NCBI RefSeq assembly: GCF_032854445.1
Contig: NC_088306.1
Span: 11,777,386 to 11,837,385, forward strand
Length of the DNA stretch: 60,000 nt
Direction: 5' to 3'
Source of the DNA: Liolophura sinensis
Lineage: Eukaryota; Mollusca; Polyplacophora; Chitonida; Chitonidae
Shown one piece after another: positions 22,058 through 32,780 of the stretch. The position numbers and the translations under genes were made by a program. Every line of letters starts with the position of its first letter. Within the stretch, counting starts at the first letter, position 1. A model generated the notes under the pieces. That model was given only the letters and a program-made list of their open reading frames with translations. It made no database searches and was not told the origin of the DNA.

Positions 22058-22231
22058 GTGTGACCATTTGCGTGTAATCTAACCTTCGTGTGACCATTTG
22101 CGTAGTCTAACCTTCTTGTAACCATTTGCGTAGTCTAACTCATAGTGTGACCATTTGCGTAGTCTAACTCATAGTGTGACCATTTGTGTAGTCTAACCTT
22201 CGTGCAGCAGTTTGCGTAGTGTAACGTTCGT
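22058..22231 (+). repeat. 28-bp minisatellite, ~6 units (copy B)
   Basis: About six units of the tgaccatttgcgtagtctaa type, against three in copy A. Two carry the variant aactcatag and the last is the same diverged gcagcagtttgcg unit. Confidence 0.85.
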
Positions 22232-22475
22232 TGAAGTCTTCTACTAATATGGCAGACAGATCTATGCGCCATCTATGGGCAGACTGTCAGTAAATTGCTA
22301 AATGTCGGCGGTTATCACGGACACTCCAGGTTCCTCCGGCCATAAATCCAACGTATAAATAATGTCGTATGAGCATAAGACAATTAGTGGTGTGGCGCTT
22401 ACAAATGTACAAGGCACATGCATACTAAAGTATGCATCGTTCATGGGTATGTACATTTCCTTGCAAACTGCCGGC

Positions 22476-22816
22476 CCCCATACCTCAGTTGGTAGAGCGC
22501 CCGCTTCGGGGCTGTTGATCCATGCAGGGGGTCCATGGGGTAACGCCTAAGACTTTGAAAGAGGAAGTTGTAACTTCCTCGCATGGCGTTCGGCATAAAA
22601 GGGATAGTGCAACGACTGATTGACCCGTATCAGTATAATGGCTCGGGCGGGGCAGCTTATATGCCTTCGGTAAGGCGTCTCAGTGAAGCAGCAGGTAGTA
22701 GAGCAGTGGAAATCCGTCCTGCAACAAGGAGGCGCATTACAAACACTCTTTTGACTCCGTCGTCATACGACTGAAAAATTGTTAAGTATGACGGTAAGCC
22801 CCAAGCACTTACTCAC
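22476..22816 (+). repeat. SINE family II (right flank of duplication)
   Basis: tRNA-like head tacctcagttggtagagcgc, the shared body, and an end gacggtaagccccaagcact. Its left part is the donor for the hybrid SINE at 13556. To its right the sequence is single-copy. Confidence 0.87.
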
Positions 22817-23272
22817 CCATTAGTTAGATCGTTATAGCTTGAGAAGCGTAATACGTTACTGCTGAATGGACAGTATCTCGCTGGCTGTGTATCATATAGT
22901 CATTATATTAAGGGAATTATTTAACATTTCAAAAAACGATCAAAAGTCAAAATTGCTACCTGTACCTTGGGTCATCAGGTTGTTATTATTTTGGCTTCGC
23001 GTGAGACAATCACCCACTGACAATAGACAACAAGATTATTTACAGTGACATGTGTACTAGCGGTATACACATATATACACAAGTTACTGTGGATGTGTTA
23101 AATGAATTGCACTGTTTGTGTACTGCTGGTACACAAAATATGTGTAGGTGTGCATTTCTACCACATTTCTAGTACAAAGTAGTTTTCAGATAGTACGGCG
23201 TAAAACATCAGTCAAATAAATAAATATACACATAGTCCTTCAAGGTTAAGTTCAAATGTACTTACCTAATTC
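22817..23272. other. Single-copy non-coding stretch with a SINE-tail fragment
   Basis: A SINE I 3' fragment (gtacggcgtaaaacatcagt, then AAATAAATAAATA) lies at 23193-23228. Short words such as gtgtact and gtatacac repeat around 23045-23140. No gene. Confidence 0.45.
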
Positions 23273-24828
23273 TAAACTACCAGGCAAAAGAAAGGTTTCA
23301 CCCACTTCTTGAGCCCATGAAACAAAAACAAAGTCAGATATAAGAATTAAGAAGATTGGTTTATAAACAGGAATCATTGTGAAATATTCTCTCAAAAAGG
23401 CTTTAAAATATTGGCATTCAACTGGCCACAAAACACAATGAAAGAGACAAGGGGTCAGAAGAAAAAATTACACAAATGTAAAGTTAACTGGCAAGTGCAT
23501 GTAAAGTTACAGTATCCACAGAAATGAAGGACTACAGTCATCAGTAGCGAGTGTGGCCACCCTGGGCATCAATGCATGCAAGCACACGCCTCCGTATTGA
23601 CGTCGTCCGTCGCCGGATGACGTCAGCTGGGGTAACGTTCCATAGGTTTAACAGAGCTTGCTCAAGTTCCTGTTGGTTAGTTGGAGGAGGCACCAACTGT
23701 CTTAAACGGCGGTCAAGGTGATCCCAGAGATGGTCAATGGGGTTCATGTCTGGTGAGTTGGCTGGCCAGGGCAACACGATGACGTTTGCGGTCTCGAGGT
23801 AGTCTGTAAAAATGCGGGCAGTGTGAAGTCTTGCGTTGTCGTGTTGCAAGATCGATCCTTTTGGCTGTCATTAAAGGAAAGGAACGACGACAGGTCTCAG
23901 TACCTCATCAAGGTATCGCTGGCCAGTCAGATTACCTCGCACAATAACCAGCTGCGTCTTCATTTGGTCACAAATCCCTCCCCAAACCATGACGCCTCCG
24001 CCTCCAAACGGATAAACCTCTCTTACGCAGTTTGGCGCGAGACGCTCGCCTCTTCGTCGGAAAACTCGAACTCTGCCATCGTTCCTGAATAGACAGAACC
24101 TGCTCTGGTCTGTAAACAGCACTCTCGCCCAGTCACGTCGCTGCCACCGACGTACAATACGTGCCCATCGCAATCTGCGTTGACGGTGTAAAAGGGTCAA
24201 GGCCATCCTACGGATGGGGCGGTAAGGTCGTAAACCAGCTGAACGAAGACGACGCAGTGTTGTCCTGGGGCTGATGACATGGCCTAGTGCCGTCCCCGCT
24301 GTTGACGTCGCCGTGACGAATCGGTTTCGGAGGTGGATCTGCCGGATGTAGCGATCTTGAGCCGCAGTTTTTACCCTCGGTCTTCCCGATCTTGGTCTGT
24401 CTTGGGTCTGGCCTGTCTGCTGATAGCGTATCAAAAACCTCCTGATGGTGGTTTGGCTGCAGTTGAACGTTCTTGCAATGTGACGTTGCGAGACTCCCAT
24501 GGTGGACATACCGATGGCCTGGTCTCGTTGCACTTACGTAAGTCTTGGCATACTGTTGGTGTTTTTTCGGTCACTGAATGTCTGCTCTTTCGAGCAAGAG
24601 TATTTATGCAACATTACCGCACGTGCATCACGAGCCATGCCTCAAAAGGACGTTTTGCATGTTATCGCAATTTCACAATTCCAATTGCTGCGTTCGTGAC
24701 GATGCGTTCTGGTAGAGGAAACGATGCAGTCATACACCATGTCCTGCTTAGAATCAAATCCGGAACCGCGCTTTTATTTTTTTTATGACAAAAAATACGG
24801 TGAAACCTTTCTTTTGCCTAGTAGTTTA
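23273..24828 (-). mobile_element. Tc1-like DNA transposon with terminal inverted repeats
   Basis: A 28-bp terminal repeat starting aactaccaggcaaaagaaag lies at 23275-23302, and its inverse (one mismatch) at 24799-24826. Both are flanked by TA (23273-23274 and 24827-24828), the target used by the Tc1/mariner superfamily. The ~1.55-kb length and single transposase frame fit a Tc1-type element. Confidence 0.88.
23541..24533 (-). pseudogene. Tc1-like transposase, inactivated
   Basis: Reads on the minus strand as ~330 codons: N-terminal paired-type helix-turn-helix (GVSQRHIARTFNCSQTTIRRF), then the GRPR linker, then the catalytic core with D in VLFTDQSRF, D in QHDNARLH, and SPDMNPIDHLWD. The third catalytic position, 34 residues after the second, is D rather than the E usual for Tc1 (DD34E). 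Two consecutive in-frame stops, TAA (23871-23873) and TGA (23868-23870), interrupt it after PVVVPFL; the frame is otherwise continuous. It is almost certainly a dead copy. Confidence 0.9.
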
Positions 24829-25743
24829 TATACGTTGTGCCTTCACACCACCAATGATACCACACGATAGTCAGACCGAAAGACTTAATTAAAATGAACG
24901 TTAATAAAATTAGATAAATAAAAAAAAGCCAAAAAAAACAGCAATACATGAAATCAAAAGAGATTCTATGATACTACTAATTGGAGCACAAACAACTATG
25001 TCCAAAGGATTCACAGCCATGATACCTGAAGGCTTGTTTCTTTTTCTTAAATTTTAAACATTTTTCGCCATTTTAACGTCTTATTTGTTACACACGAACG
25101 ATTCTATAGCTCTAGTGGTTTAAACGGTACAACAGTGGTCTTCGGTGCACGGTAAGGAAAATGGCGTTTGAATCTATTTCCTCGCAAAGTAACGATAAAC
25201 TGATAGTCAGACAACCGTTGATTCACCTGATTATAATGTATCTAAGACTATTTGTCAGAGGCCTTGGTCACGATTACATGCTATAACAACATAAAGAAGT
25301 AATTAAAGTATCAAGAGAAAATTATTTAGCCTACAGCGGAAATAAATTACGTTGTATAACCAGTATATTTTTTCTCTTTTTTCCCTAACTGTTATGTTTA
25401 GGCTAAACCCACAGATTCCTAAAGTTAACATCACTGTTATTTGATACCGTGTTTTAATTTTTTACTTATATGACTGTGACCAGATTTATGTGTGGACGAA
25501 ACCAGAACAACCGAACAAAACCATGTACCGACTTTCTCCAGGTACCTGACAAAAGTGTTCACTTAAAGTCACAGCAGAGGGAGGGAGAGTTGGATTCCAC
25601 GCGACCTGATAGGTCAATGTGCTATCGGCTATCCTGAGAGCGGAACAAGCTTGCACATTCTGTTTATGTTGCGAGTGTATGTCAATTGTTCCACACGCTG
25701 GCTGGCTGGTTGATCAGCTCTTTGACTGGTTGGTTGGCCAGTT
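24829..25743. other. AT-rich non-coding stretch up to the gap
   Basis: No gene or clear repeat except a CTGGCTGG/TTGGTTGG-like run at 25697-25743 abutting the gap, and a weak SINE-like fragment near 25455-25540. Confidence 0.5.
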
Positions 25744-25943
25744 NNNNNNNNNNNNNNNNNNNNNNNNNNNNNNNNNNNNNNNNNNNNNNNNNNNNNNNNN
25801 NNNNNNNNNNNNNNNNNNNNNNNNNNNNNNNNNNNNNNNNNNNNNNNNNNNNNNNNNNNNNNNNNNNNNNNNNNNNNNNNNNNNNNNNNNNNNNNNNNNN
25901 NNNNNNNNNNNNNNNNNNNNNNNNNNNNNNNNNNNNNNNNNNN
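25744..25943. other. Assembly gap, 200 N
   Basis: Exactly 200 unknown bases. The round number suggests an estimated or default scaffold gap size. The left edge is a short CTGG-type tandem run, a plausible cause of the break. Confidence 0.99.
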
Positions 25944-27204
25944 GTGTAATTTTCACCTCTCGTAAGCCTTTGGCGAGGAACAAATGAAAATTACATCACG
26001 AGTTTAATAAATTTTATATAATGGGTCACGCATGGGTCATGCATATATTATTTATCAATTTATTTTGAATGGATTTAGGTGATTGATAGAGAAGACATCG
26101 CCTGTTTGTTTTGACAAGTATGTAAATGAGATGCGTACTGATATCGAATCGATATATGTGAAACCGAACCACACATTTCCCTAAATATAGTTCTAGAAAA
26201 CATTGAGAAAAGCTGTGATTTCAGTCATAAGAAAACATGACACAGTCCATTAGTTTGCGGTAAGATGATGAGTTCGAAAATATCAGCATTGATAACAGCT
26301 CATTTATCGAAACATTTGACTCCAAAATTGTGGCCTAAATCTAGGCCATAGGCCTATCTCTATGACAACTGACCTCACGCGATGACTTACACGGTGCGAG
26401 GAACGGTGATTTCGAAAATCACGATATATTCAAATTTAGGCTTTTAACACGAACAATTCCCCTCAAAAGTGATTTGCTGGTCATATTAACCATCTTGGAA
26501 CTTGGAGAATGCAACAAAACAATGTCTACGATGTTTCAAAGTGTTTGATTTTGGTTTTGTTTTGAACCAGTTCATACACTTAACACAACTCTTTGGTACT
26601 CTACGAAGTAGTATGGCAAGTGAGTGGGTGTTTAATTTCGTGAAAATCTTATACATATGCATGCTCCTGTCTTTGACGGTTGAATTCGTATTTGTGAGTA
26701 TGTCCTATCTTGTTTTAGGCGTACAGCGTAAAGCGCTTCATTTCCTTTCACCAACCTTTGCTATTTTTCACATTTCATGAAGATAAATCTTATGCCTATC
26801 CAGTGTCCAAAAACACATAGCCGTTTTGTACCAGGTAAGCGGTAGAAACCAGATGTGGTAAGTAGCCTGGCTTTTTTTCACGGTAATGAACAACAGAACA
26901 GACAAGCTTGCCTACGAAAGTTCAGAGACCAATCAAAATTGCGGTTTATTTATATAACCAGAGGCAAGGAATAAATGACATTTTGCAAAAAGATGTTTGT
27001 CACGCGTTTAAACTTTTTTTTTCAGTGTAGTGGGGCGAGGAGGCGAGAGTATATTTAACTGTGGCAGATATTTCCGCTTTCAGAGTGCCTTCCGGTTAAA
27101 CATGCTTAAAGCGAGTGTCCTACTATTTTCGTAGTTTTTAGTTCATAGATTGGCTATATGCAGAAGTGGTTCCATTTAACGTCATTGTTTTTTCTTACAG
27201 ATAG
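25944..27204. other. Non-coding stretch, nothing recognised
   Basis: A 92-codon frame at 26502-26780 is hydrophobic but unrecognised. A 10-bp inverted pair (gtaattttca at 25946 and its complement near 25985) sits right after the gap. Confidence 0.45.
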
Positions 27205-27461
27205 TGAAGGTGAAAGGCGGGGTCTCCGCGGCCGAGCGTGCCAGAGTAGTGCAATTGCCCAGAACCTCTCATCAATGCGGTTGGTGTGAGTTCAAATCCA
27301 GCTCATGCTGACTTCCTCACCGGTCAACCTGCGGATGGTCGTTTGTTTCCGCCGGGCTCTGTCCGGTTTTCTCCCACCATAATGCTGGCCGCCGTTGTAT
27401 AAGTGAAATATTCTTGAGTACGGTGTAAACACCAATCCAATAAATAAATGAAGGTGAAAGG
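27205..27461 (+). repeat. SINE family I with 13-bp target-site duplication
   Basis: The head ccgagcgtgccagagtagtg, the body (gcggatggtcg, ccaccataatgctggcc) and the tail aaataaa are plus-oriented. It is bounded by TGAAGGTGAAAGG at 27205-27217 and again at 27449-27461. Confidence 0.92.
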
Positions 27462-27599
27462 TCACACTATGCATACTATAAGGTTGTAAGAGTCGCCAGG
27501 TAGGTGATGAACACCTTTAAGCATACGCATGTATCCTTCCCAGATTAATAATAACAATCATGCACGGAAGCACAGAAAAATATCTAAATAATAATCTAA

Positions 27600-27690
27600 A
27601 TAACTACCCCCAAGTTTCACTGCATACAGCACCAAAGGCTGTATGAAAACCCCCAGGTTTCACTGTATACAGCACCAGAGGCTGTAACAG
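27600..27690 (+). repeat. Two-copy ~48-bp tandem repeat
   Basis: The segment cccaagtttcactgcataca...gcaccaaaggctgtat is followed at once by a near copy, cccaggtttcactgtataca...gcaccagaggctgtaa. Confidence 0.75.
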
Positions 27691-28804
27691 TATTCACATC
27701 GTCAACAGCATCAGTGTAACAAAGGCATACCTTATATTCACATATTTAGTCCTCTTTTTTTCTCGCATATACATATATTTATTTTTCGCATGTACATATA
27801 TTTAATCTTACCGTGAAATGGTGATCCACTGCCAAGACGAGTTTAGTGTTGGTCAACAGCTGCATACCGTTCAGCCACCCGAGTCCAATGTAGGCACACT
27901 TCTATGATTGGGCACAGTTTAGCACCTTTATGAACTGTAGTTTATTTAGATAGCTACTCTCATCAGGAAATAAGAGCACATTTATATATTCTCTCATAAT
28001 ACCCAATGCCTTATGGGCAGATGATACCAAGTTTACGGGTGAACTCACATGGTGTAAAGGGTCATTATACCATGCAGTACAATAAATCATTATCATGTTT
28101 TACCCCGCCATTTAAAACAGATCTACTTTTAGTGTCACAGAATAAAGAAAAAGAAACCAGACGGAACACATAAATTACATTGTGTAATATTTAAATATTT
28201 CTGTGGAGAAGAGTTTTGCAAGGAAGACTGTTGTTGCCAATATATTGTTGTAGGCCAATAATCGTCTCAGTTGTCATAGACTTCGTCCAGGCTGGTGTAT
28301 ACCTCGCTACAGTTTAAGCCATTTACCGAAACATTACCGAAGTCCAAAAATGTTATTAATATCAGAGGGCTTCGTTCAACAGCTTAATTGACAATATATA
28401 TGTATACTATAGATAATTATTTGCGTATTTTTTTATATCGATTAACAAGTTATCCACATTAATAAGTTATTAATAAGTTTATCATATGTATGAAGTGTCG
28501 TTTTAACTCAGCCCAAACCCACGCCACCGGCCCCCTCTCCTACCTCTATCCATACTGCCACCACCCCTTACCCCATCAGCCTTCCCCTTCCCTCAGCCTT
28601 CAGAAGGCAGTGAGTGCACGCTTTGGTAGGCCTACACGTACACCGTGACAACAAGCAGGCCTCTCGTTTACTGTCACCCTCTTAGCACGGTAATTAATTA
28701 CCCGCTCATGCACCCGCGGGGTATGTTAATGACGGTCACATATAACTAAAGTTCTTGCCATGTATGACTAGCCGCCTGTACCTAGCGAAAGCTGATTGTT
28801 CACT
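27691..28804. other. Non-coding stretch with a C-rich tract
   Basis: A C-rich, polypyrimidine-like tract covers ~28508-28605 (ccaccggccccctctcctac). No gene or repeat family recognised. Confidence 0.45.
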
Positions 28805-29085
28805 AATTTATTTATTTATTTCATTGCTGTTCAAAGCCAAAACTTTTCACTTTCCACATGATAGTCAGGTTTACGCGCGGAGAAAACCGGAGGGCTCGGC
28901 GTAAACTTCCGACCTTTGGCAAGCTATTGGGGAACTTTCCCACATGAGGCAGTCATACAAACGTGATTGATCACTTATTGTGAGCATGGACCCACACCAA
29001 AACCAGAGCCCGAGAATCTGCAAAGTCACTGTCCAAGACTGGGCTTGAACCCGCGCCTCGACTTAGTGTCCCCTAGCTGTTGAAA
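28805..29085 (-). repeat. Diverged SINE-like element
   Basis: An ATTTATTTATTT tail on the left and a tRNA B-box-like end on the right (gggcttgaacccgcgcctcg) suggest a minus-oriented tRNA SINE of a third, diverged type. Confidence 0.5.
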
Positions 29086-29174
29086 GGTAAGGATCTTCAT
29101 TTAACAACTTGACCAAAGCAGCTTACAAGTTTTGACGCGACCAGTGACAAAAACGGCTTAGGCTCAACTGTCAT

Positions 29175-29277
29175 TAATTAATTTATTTATTTCTTTAATT
29201 GGTGTTTAACACCATATTGAAGAACATTTCACTTGTACGACAGCGTCCAGCATTATGGTGGGAGGAAACCGGGCATA
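29175..29277 (-). repeat. SINE family I fragment
   Basis: Tail plus proximal body only (aattggtgtttaacaccata, then cagcattatggtgggaggaa); the head is missing. Confidence 0.8.
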
Positions 29278-29439
29278 GATCTCATTAATCAAATAATCAG
29301 AAGTTAGTTCATGGTCAAAACATGTTGTATACTGTGCGGTTCAAGCAATAATGGAGCAATAACTTCACACAAAATAATAATGAGGCCGAAGTATCAGGCC
29401 TCTGCAGTGGCTCTGGTTTGTTCATCTCTCTGCCGTCTG

Positions 29440-29522
29440 CAATGACGTGTGGCATGAAGCGATGACGTGTGGCATGAAGCGATGACGTCATGGCATGAAG
29501 CGATGACGTCATGGCATGAAAC
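29440..29522 (+). repeat. 20/21-bp minisatellite carrying CRE-like sites
   Basis: Four tandem units of gatgacgt(g/c)(t/a)(t)ggcatgaagc. The last two contain the full palindrome TGACGTCA (29483-29490 and 29504-29511), the consensus for CREB/ATF-type factors. The first two have TGACGTGT. Confidence 0.85.
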
Positions 29523-32185
29523 CATAAAAGATAAAGGCTTATGAATGTAAAGTATTAACTGAATCGACAAGTCTAACACACGGCCGTAATTCCTACGCAT
29601 CTCTGCAGATGTAAATTTGTTTAAAAAAATGACACAAACACCATAAATCAACAAAAATGGTGATTTACACTTTCCAAACGCAAGTACAACATATATGCAT
29701 GCACCGGAAAGTAAAGTTCCTGTTAGTTGCATAGCATCACATTTTTTATGTGGCGTATTAAATTACGATGAAAAGTCATTGAAATGTTCCACTCTGAGGA
29801 GGAAAACAGAAAATGAGTCAGAATGTTCCATTTTGCTGTGCAGTTTTCAACATTTTATAATCACCACAGGTGCCTGCTGGCTTTGTTTTCGTCTCTACTT
29901 TGTATGTTTCTCCCACAAAAGCCTACATCTTGGTCAAACAAAAAGGTTATTAGATCAGGCAGACAATAATTGTTACTCACTAGCTATCACCCTTGTAAAT
30001 CACGGAGAGTTTCATTGTAAATATAAGCGTCAAGTCCGACATTCATATACCATTCGTAGTCCGTAAAGGGCGTTCCAAGTCGATAATCACAAGATCCATT
30101 TCCAAAACAACGTTTAACACTAACTCCCAAAGACAAAGGTATGTAAGAAATTATACAAATAAGAAATTAAGCCGGTAACACACAAGAGAGAAGCGGTCAT
30201 CAGTTTTCAATGATGCCGGGCAGACAATGAATATTCCAGGCATGAATTTCATATCAAAGTTCAAATTCGTAGTCCGTGAATGAGTTCCATGTCAAATAAC
30301 AATTAAACAAGTATCTCAGTCGCGCTTTAATTAAGGCTTCAATAAGGCATTAATTCCCCTGTGACGGAATCAACAGCCGGGCGTGGTTTTTCTGCTTTAG
30401 TTTTTCGTCTGGAAACTTCTTTTGGTTCCATTCTAAATATCAATGGTTTTACAGGGAGCTAATAAGTTAGGGTTTTCAGCAAAATATAGCAACCCGGGTA
30501 ACTTCCCTTGATGGCGAGTATAGCGTGCTCCGAAATCGCCATGAGGAAATCACACGAAAGTTCCTGACCGTTGTCCAGCTTTAGTAATAGTCTATGAATT
30601 TATGATCCAATTTTATAGAATATATACCCATGGTTATGGTTGACTGTCGATGACTGCAGATGGTAAAAATCAAACTTGTGATGATAGTTAATAGACTGTT
30701 TAGCTATTTGAGGAAAAGAAATGCGTGGTGGAATCGCAACATTTTCGCGAGAGAAAATTTTCGTGATGCTATCTCGATTGCGATTTTTCAACATGTGATG
30801 CATAAAACATTAGCAAAATTCATTAAAATCGAAAGATGAGAATCTATCAATCTTGCATATGTATACGGGTCTATATGGTTACATTGTAGTGATATTTAAA
30901 TATTGTGCGATATCAGTTTGTCAAGTCGTTCTACACGTACTTGTTAATTAAAGGGCAGATAACTCCTTTCAACTATTCTGTAGATTTCATAAAAATAACC
31001 TCTTGGAAGTACTGTATTCGCAAAAAATACCGCTAAGGGAACAGTTGTTACTCGATCATGGGGGGTCGTTCACTCCTAAAGTAGTTCTGGTCTAATATCT
31101 GTAGTCTGTTGGTCATCCCTTCCTTTAAGATGACATTTTGTGGACAAACTTGTTACATATATATTACTTGCCGGGTGCATTGTCAGAGAATAATAGTCAA
31201 GTCAGCTTTGCTACGAGGCGTAATTGCGCGGAAAATAGATGCCAGTTTCAGATTGTAACTTCAAGAACATAAAAATCTTTTTATAAAGTTTGAAAAACAA
31301 AATGAAACTGATTTTTTTATTGATAAATTGATACTAATTTTGAAAGGACAAGGAATTCCACATTTCGGTTTGTATAGAATTGTGTCTTAATTATAAATGG
31401 TGAAATGGTCATTGTAACTATTAATAACAACTAGGCCTACTAGTGATATCATGGGCTTCTAACTTAAGTTTTTCCCACGATTTACTTTGATATGTACATG
31501 TAAATGTGTCAAGCAAATTTTGGGAGCTAATTTTTAGACCAAGCATTCACCTTCCTCACAGGTGCTCGTTCGACCTTTCACCAGAAATCGTCACGCGCTT
31601 TGTCCCAGGTGAACAAGCCTTCAAAGTTGATGTTAAACACACAGAAACAAAAAAAAAAATCATGTTTCTACTTTCTAGCAGAGCGGCATGGAATCGCACT
31701 TTCCATCGTGATACATATATTTGCAACCACACACCCACGTACATTATATGGCATTTCGAGGCTTATACAGGAGCACAAATTTCAGTCACCAAATTTACTC
31801 TTCAGTTTTGCGATAAGATCTCCTAGGTATTATATTTTAAAAAAAGTTCTGCGTTCCAATGCAGTGAAGTGTCCCCGTTGTAGAGAGGAATACCCAACTT
31901 TCACACATGTTATAAGGGTGTATAGTTATGAGCATATTATAAAGATGACGTACCTGAAATAAAACAGGCTAAAGTGACGAAATTTTGCGCTCCCATGTAT
32001 ATACCAAAGTTATAAAATATACTTTGTAATGTTTAAGCAGATACTTGAATGAGGGAGGCCATCTGAGCCCCGAGTTTCTATCGCGGTCATAATATGAAAA
32101 AAAAGTGTGAGCTTTGTCATGTTAATTCATATTAGGTAGGTACGTCTGTGTTTAAATATTTTTTTTTTATATTAGAACTACCAAG
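29523..32185. other. Gene-poor interval
   Basis: Only unsupported frames up to 123 codons (for example 29695-30066 and 31506-31962), none resembling a known family. No clear repeats. Confidence 0.5.
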
Positions 32186-32311
32186 CCCAGCTCAGGCTGG
32201 CTTCCTCACCGGCCGTAAGTGGGAAGGTCTCCAGCAACCTGCGGATGGTTGTTGATTTCCCCCGGGCTCTGCCCGGTTTCCTCCCACCATAATGCTGGCC
32301 GCTGTCATTTA
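32186..32311 (+). repeat. SINE family I fragment
   Basis: Central body only (cagctcaggctggcttcctc through ccaccataatgctggcc). It lies about 425 bp upstream of the RB1 start codon. Confidence 0.8.
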
Positions 32312-32546
32312 ATATGTTCAATATAACAGAGCGGAAGTGTCATTTTCTTTTTTTTTATTTTTTCTCAGCCTAATATAGAACCCTCCTACCTCCTTTCGAA
32401 ACTGTCGATGCCTTTTTGTATGGTGTGTGAAGATTTTGCATATAGAGTGATCTGCCCCTCACCCAGATTTCAGCGTAGCTGGTTTGCTGTTTATGTTAAT
32501 CGGGAACCACCCTCAATGACCCAGAAACATTAAAGGTCAATTTGGA

Positions 32547-32736
32547 CCAATGGCTGCAGAGAACGGTCGCCTGCGCCAGGTTTCGCGGGGATTTCTGGTG
32601 GAGCAAAGAGCGACGTCCGAAGTGGGCTTTTGTCGCTTTTGTTTGGAAGCTGTTTGTTGACGGAAATGACTTGATCGTGAACCGAACTTGCCCGAAAAAG
32701 TTGCATCGACCATCCTTCTGTCAAAATATCTAGGCT
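32547..32736 (+). promoter_or_regulatory. Putative RB1 promoter/5' UTR with CCAAT box and E2F-like site
   Basis: CCAAT at 32547-32551 and TTTCGCGG at 32581-32588 (matches the E2F consensus TTTSSCGS) lie 150-190 bp before the ATG. The segment is locally richer in CpG than its surroundings. Mammalian RB1 promoters are known to carry an E2F-type element, so autoregulation is plausible. The transcription start is not visible. Confidence 0.45.
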
Positions 32737-32780
32737 ATGATGGCCTCTGTCAACGAAAAGGCGACTGAAAAGCAGCAATG
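32737..32780 (+). CDS. RB1: RB1 exon 1 (start codon)
   Basis: ATG ATG at 32737-32742 opens a 14-codon exon ([14 protein letters not shown]) ending TG|GTGAGC. Its two leftover bases fit exactly the one-base start of exon 2 (TTGGTTTCAG|T), giving a Cys codon and an uninterrupted frame. It follows a promoter-like segment. The alternative is initiation at ATG 34505, without this exon. I prefer the spliced start because both splice sites and the phase agree. Confidence 0.7.

Larger units (their letters stand above)
13841..22757. repeat. Large tandem duplication, copy B (~8.9 kb)
   Basis: Collinear second copy of 4482-13840. It differs by a shorter 39-bp minisatellite, loss of the ~179-bp segment corresponding to 6764-6942, an expanded 28-bp minisatellite and numerous single-base indels. 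Many of the indels remove one base from a doublet or homopolymer. Confidence 0.93.

Noticed and set aside
25619-25987. Open frames running through the N gap on both strands
   Set aside because: They are created by translating unknown bases as open. The flanks have no coding features.
26502-26780. 92-codon hydrophobic frame
   Set aside because: No recognisable motif, splice or context support.
29394-29732. 112-codon minus frame containing repeated CHDVIAS
   Set aside because: The repeat is simply the CRE minisatellite translated; there is no other coding support.
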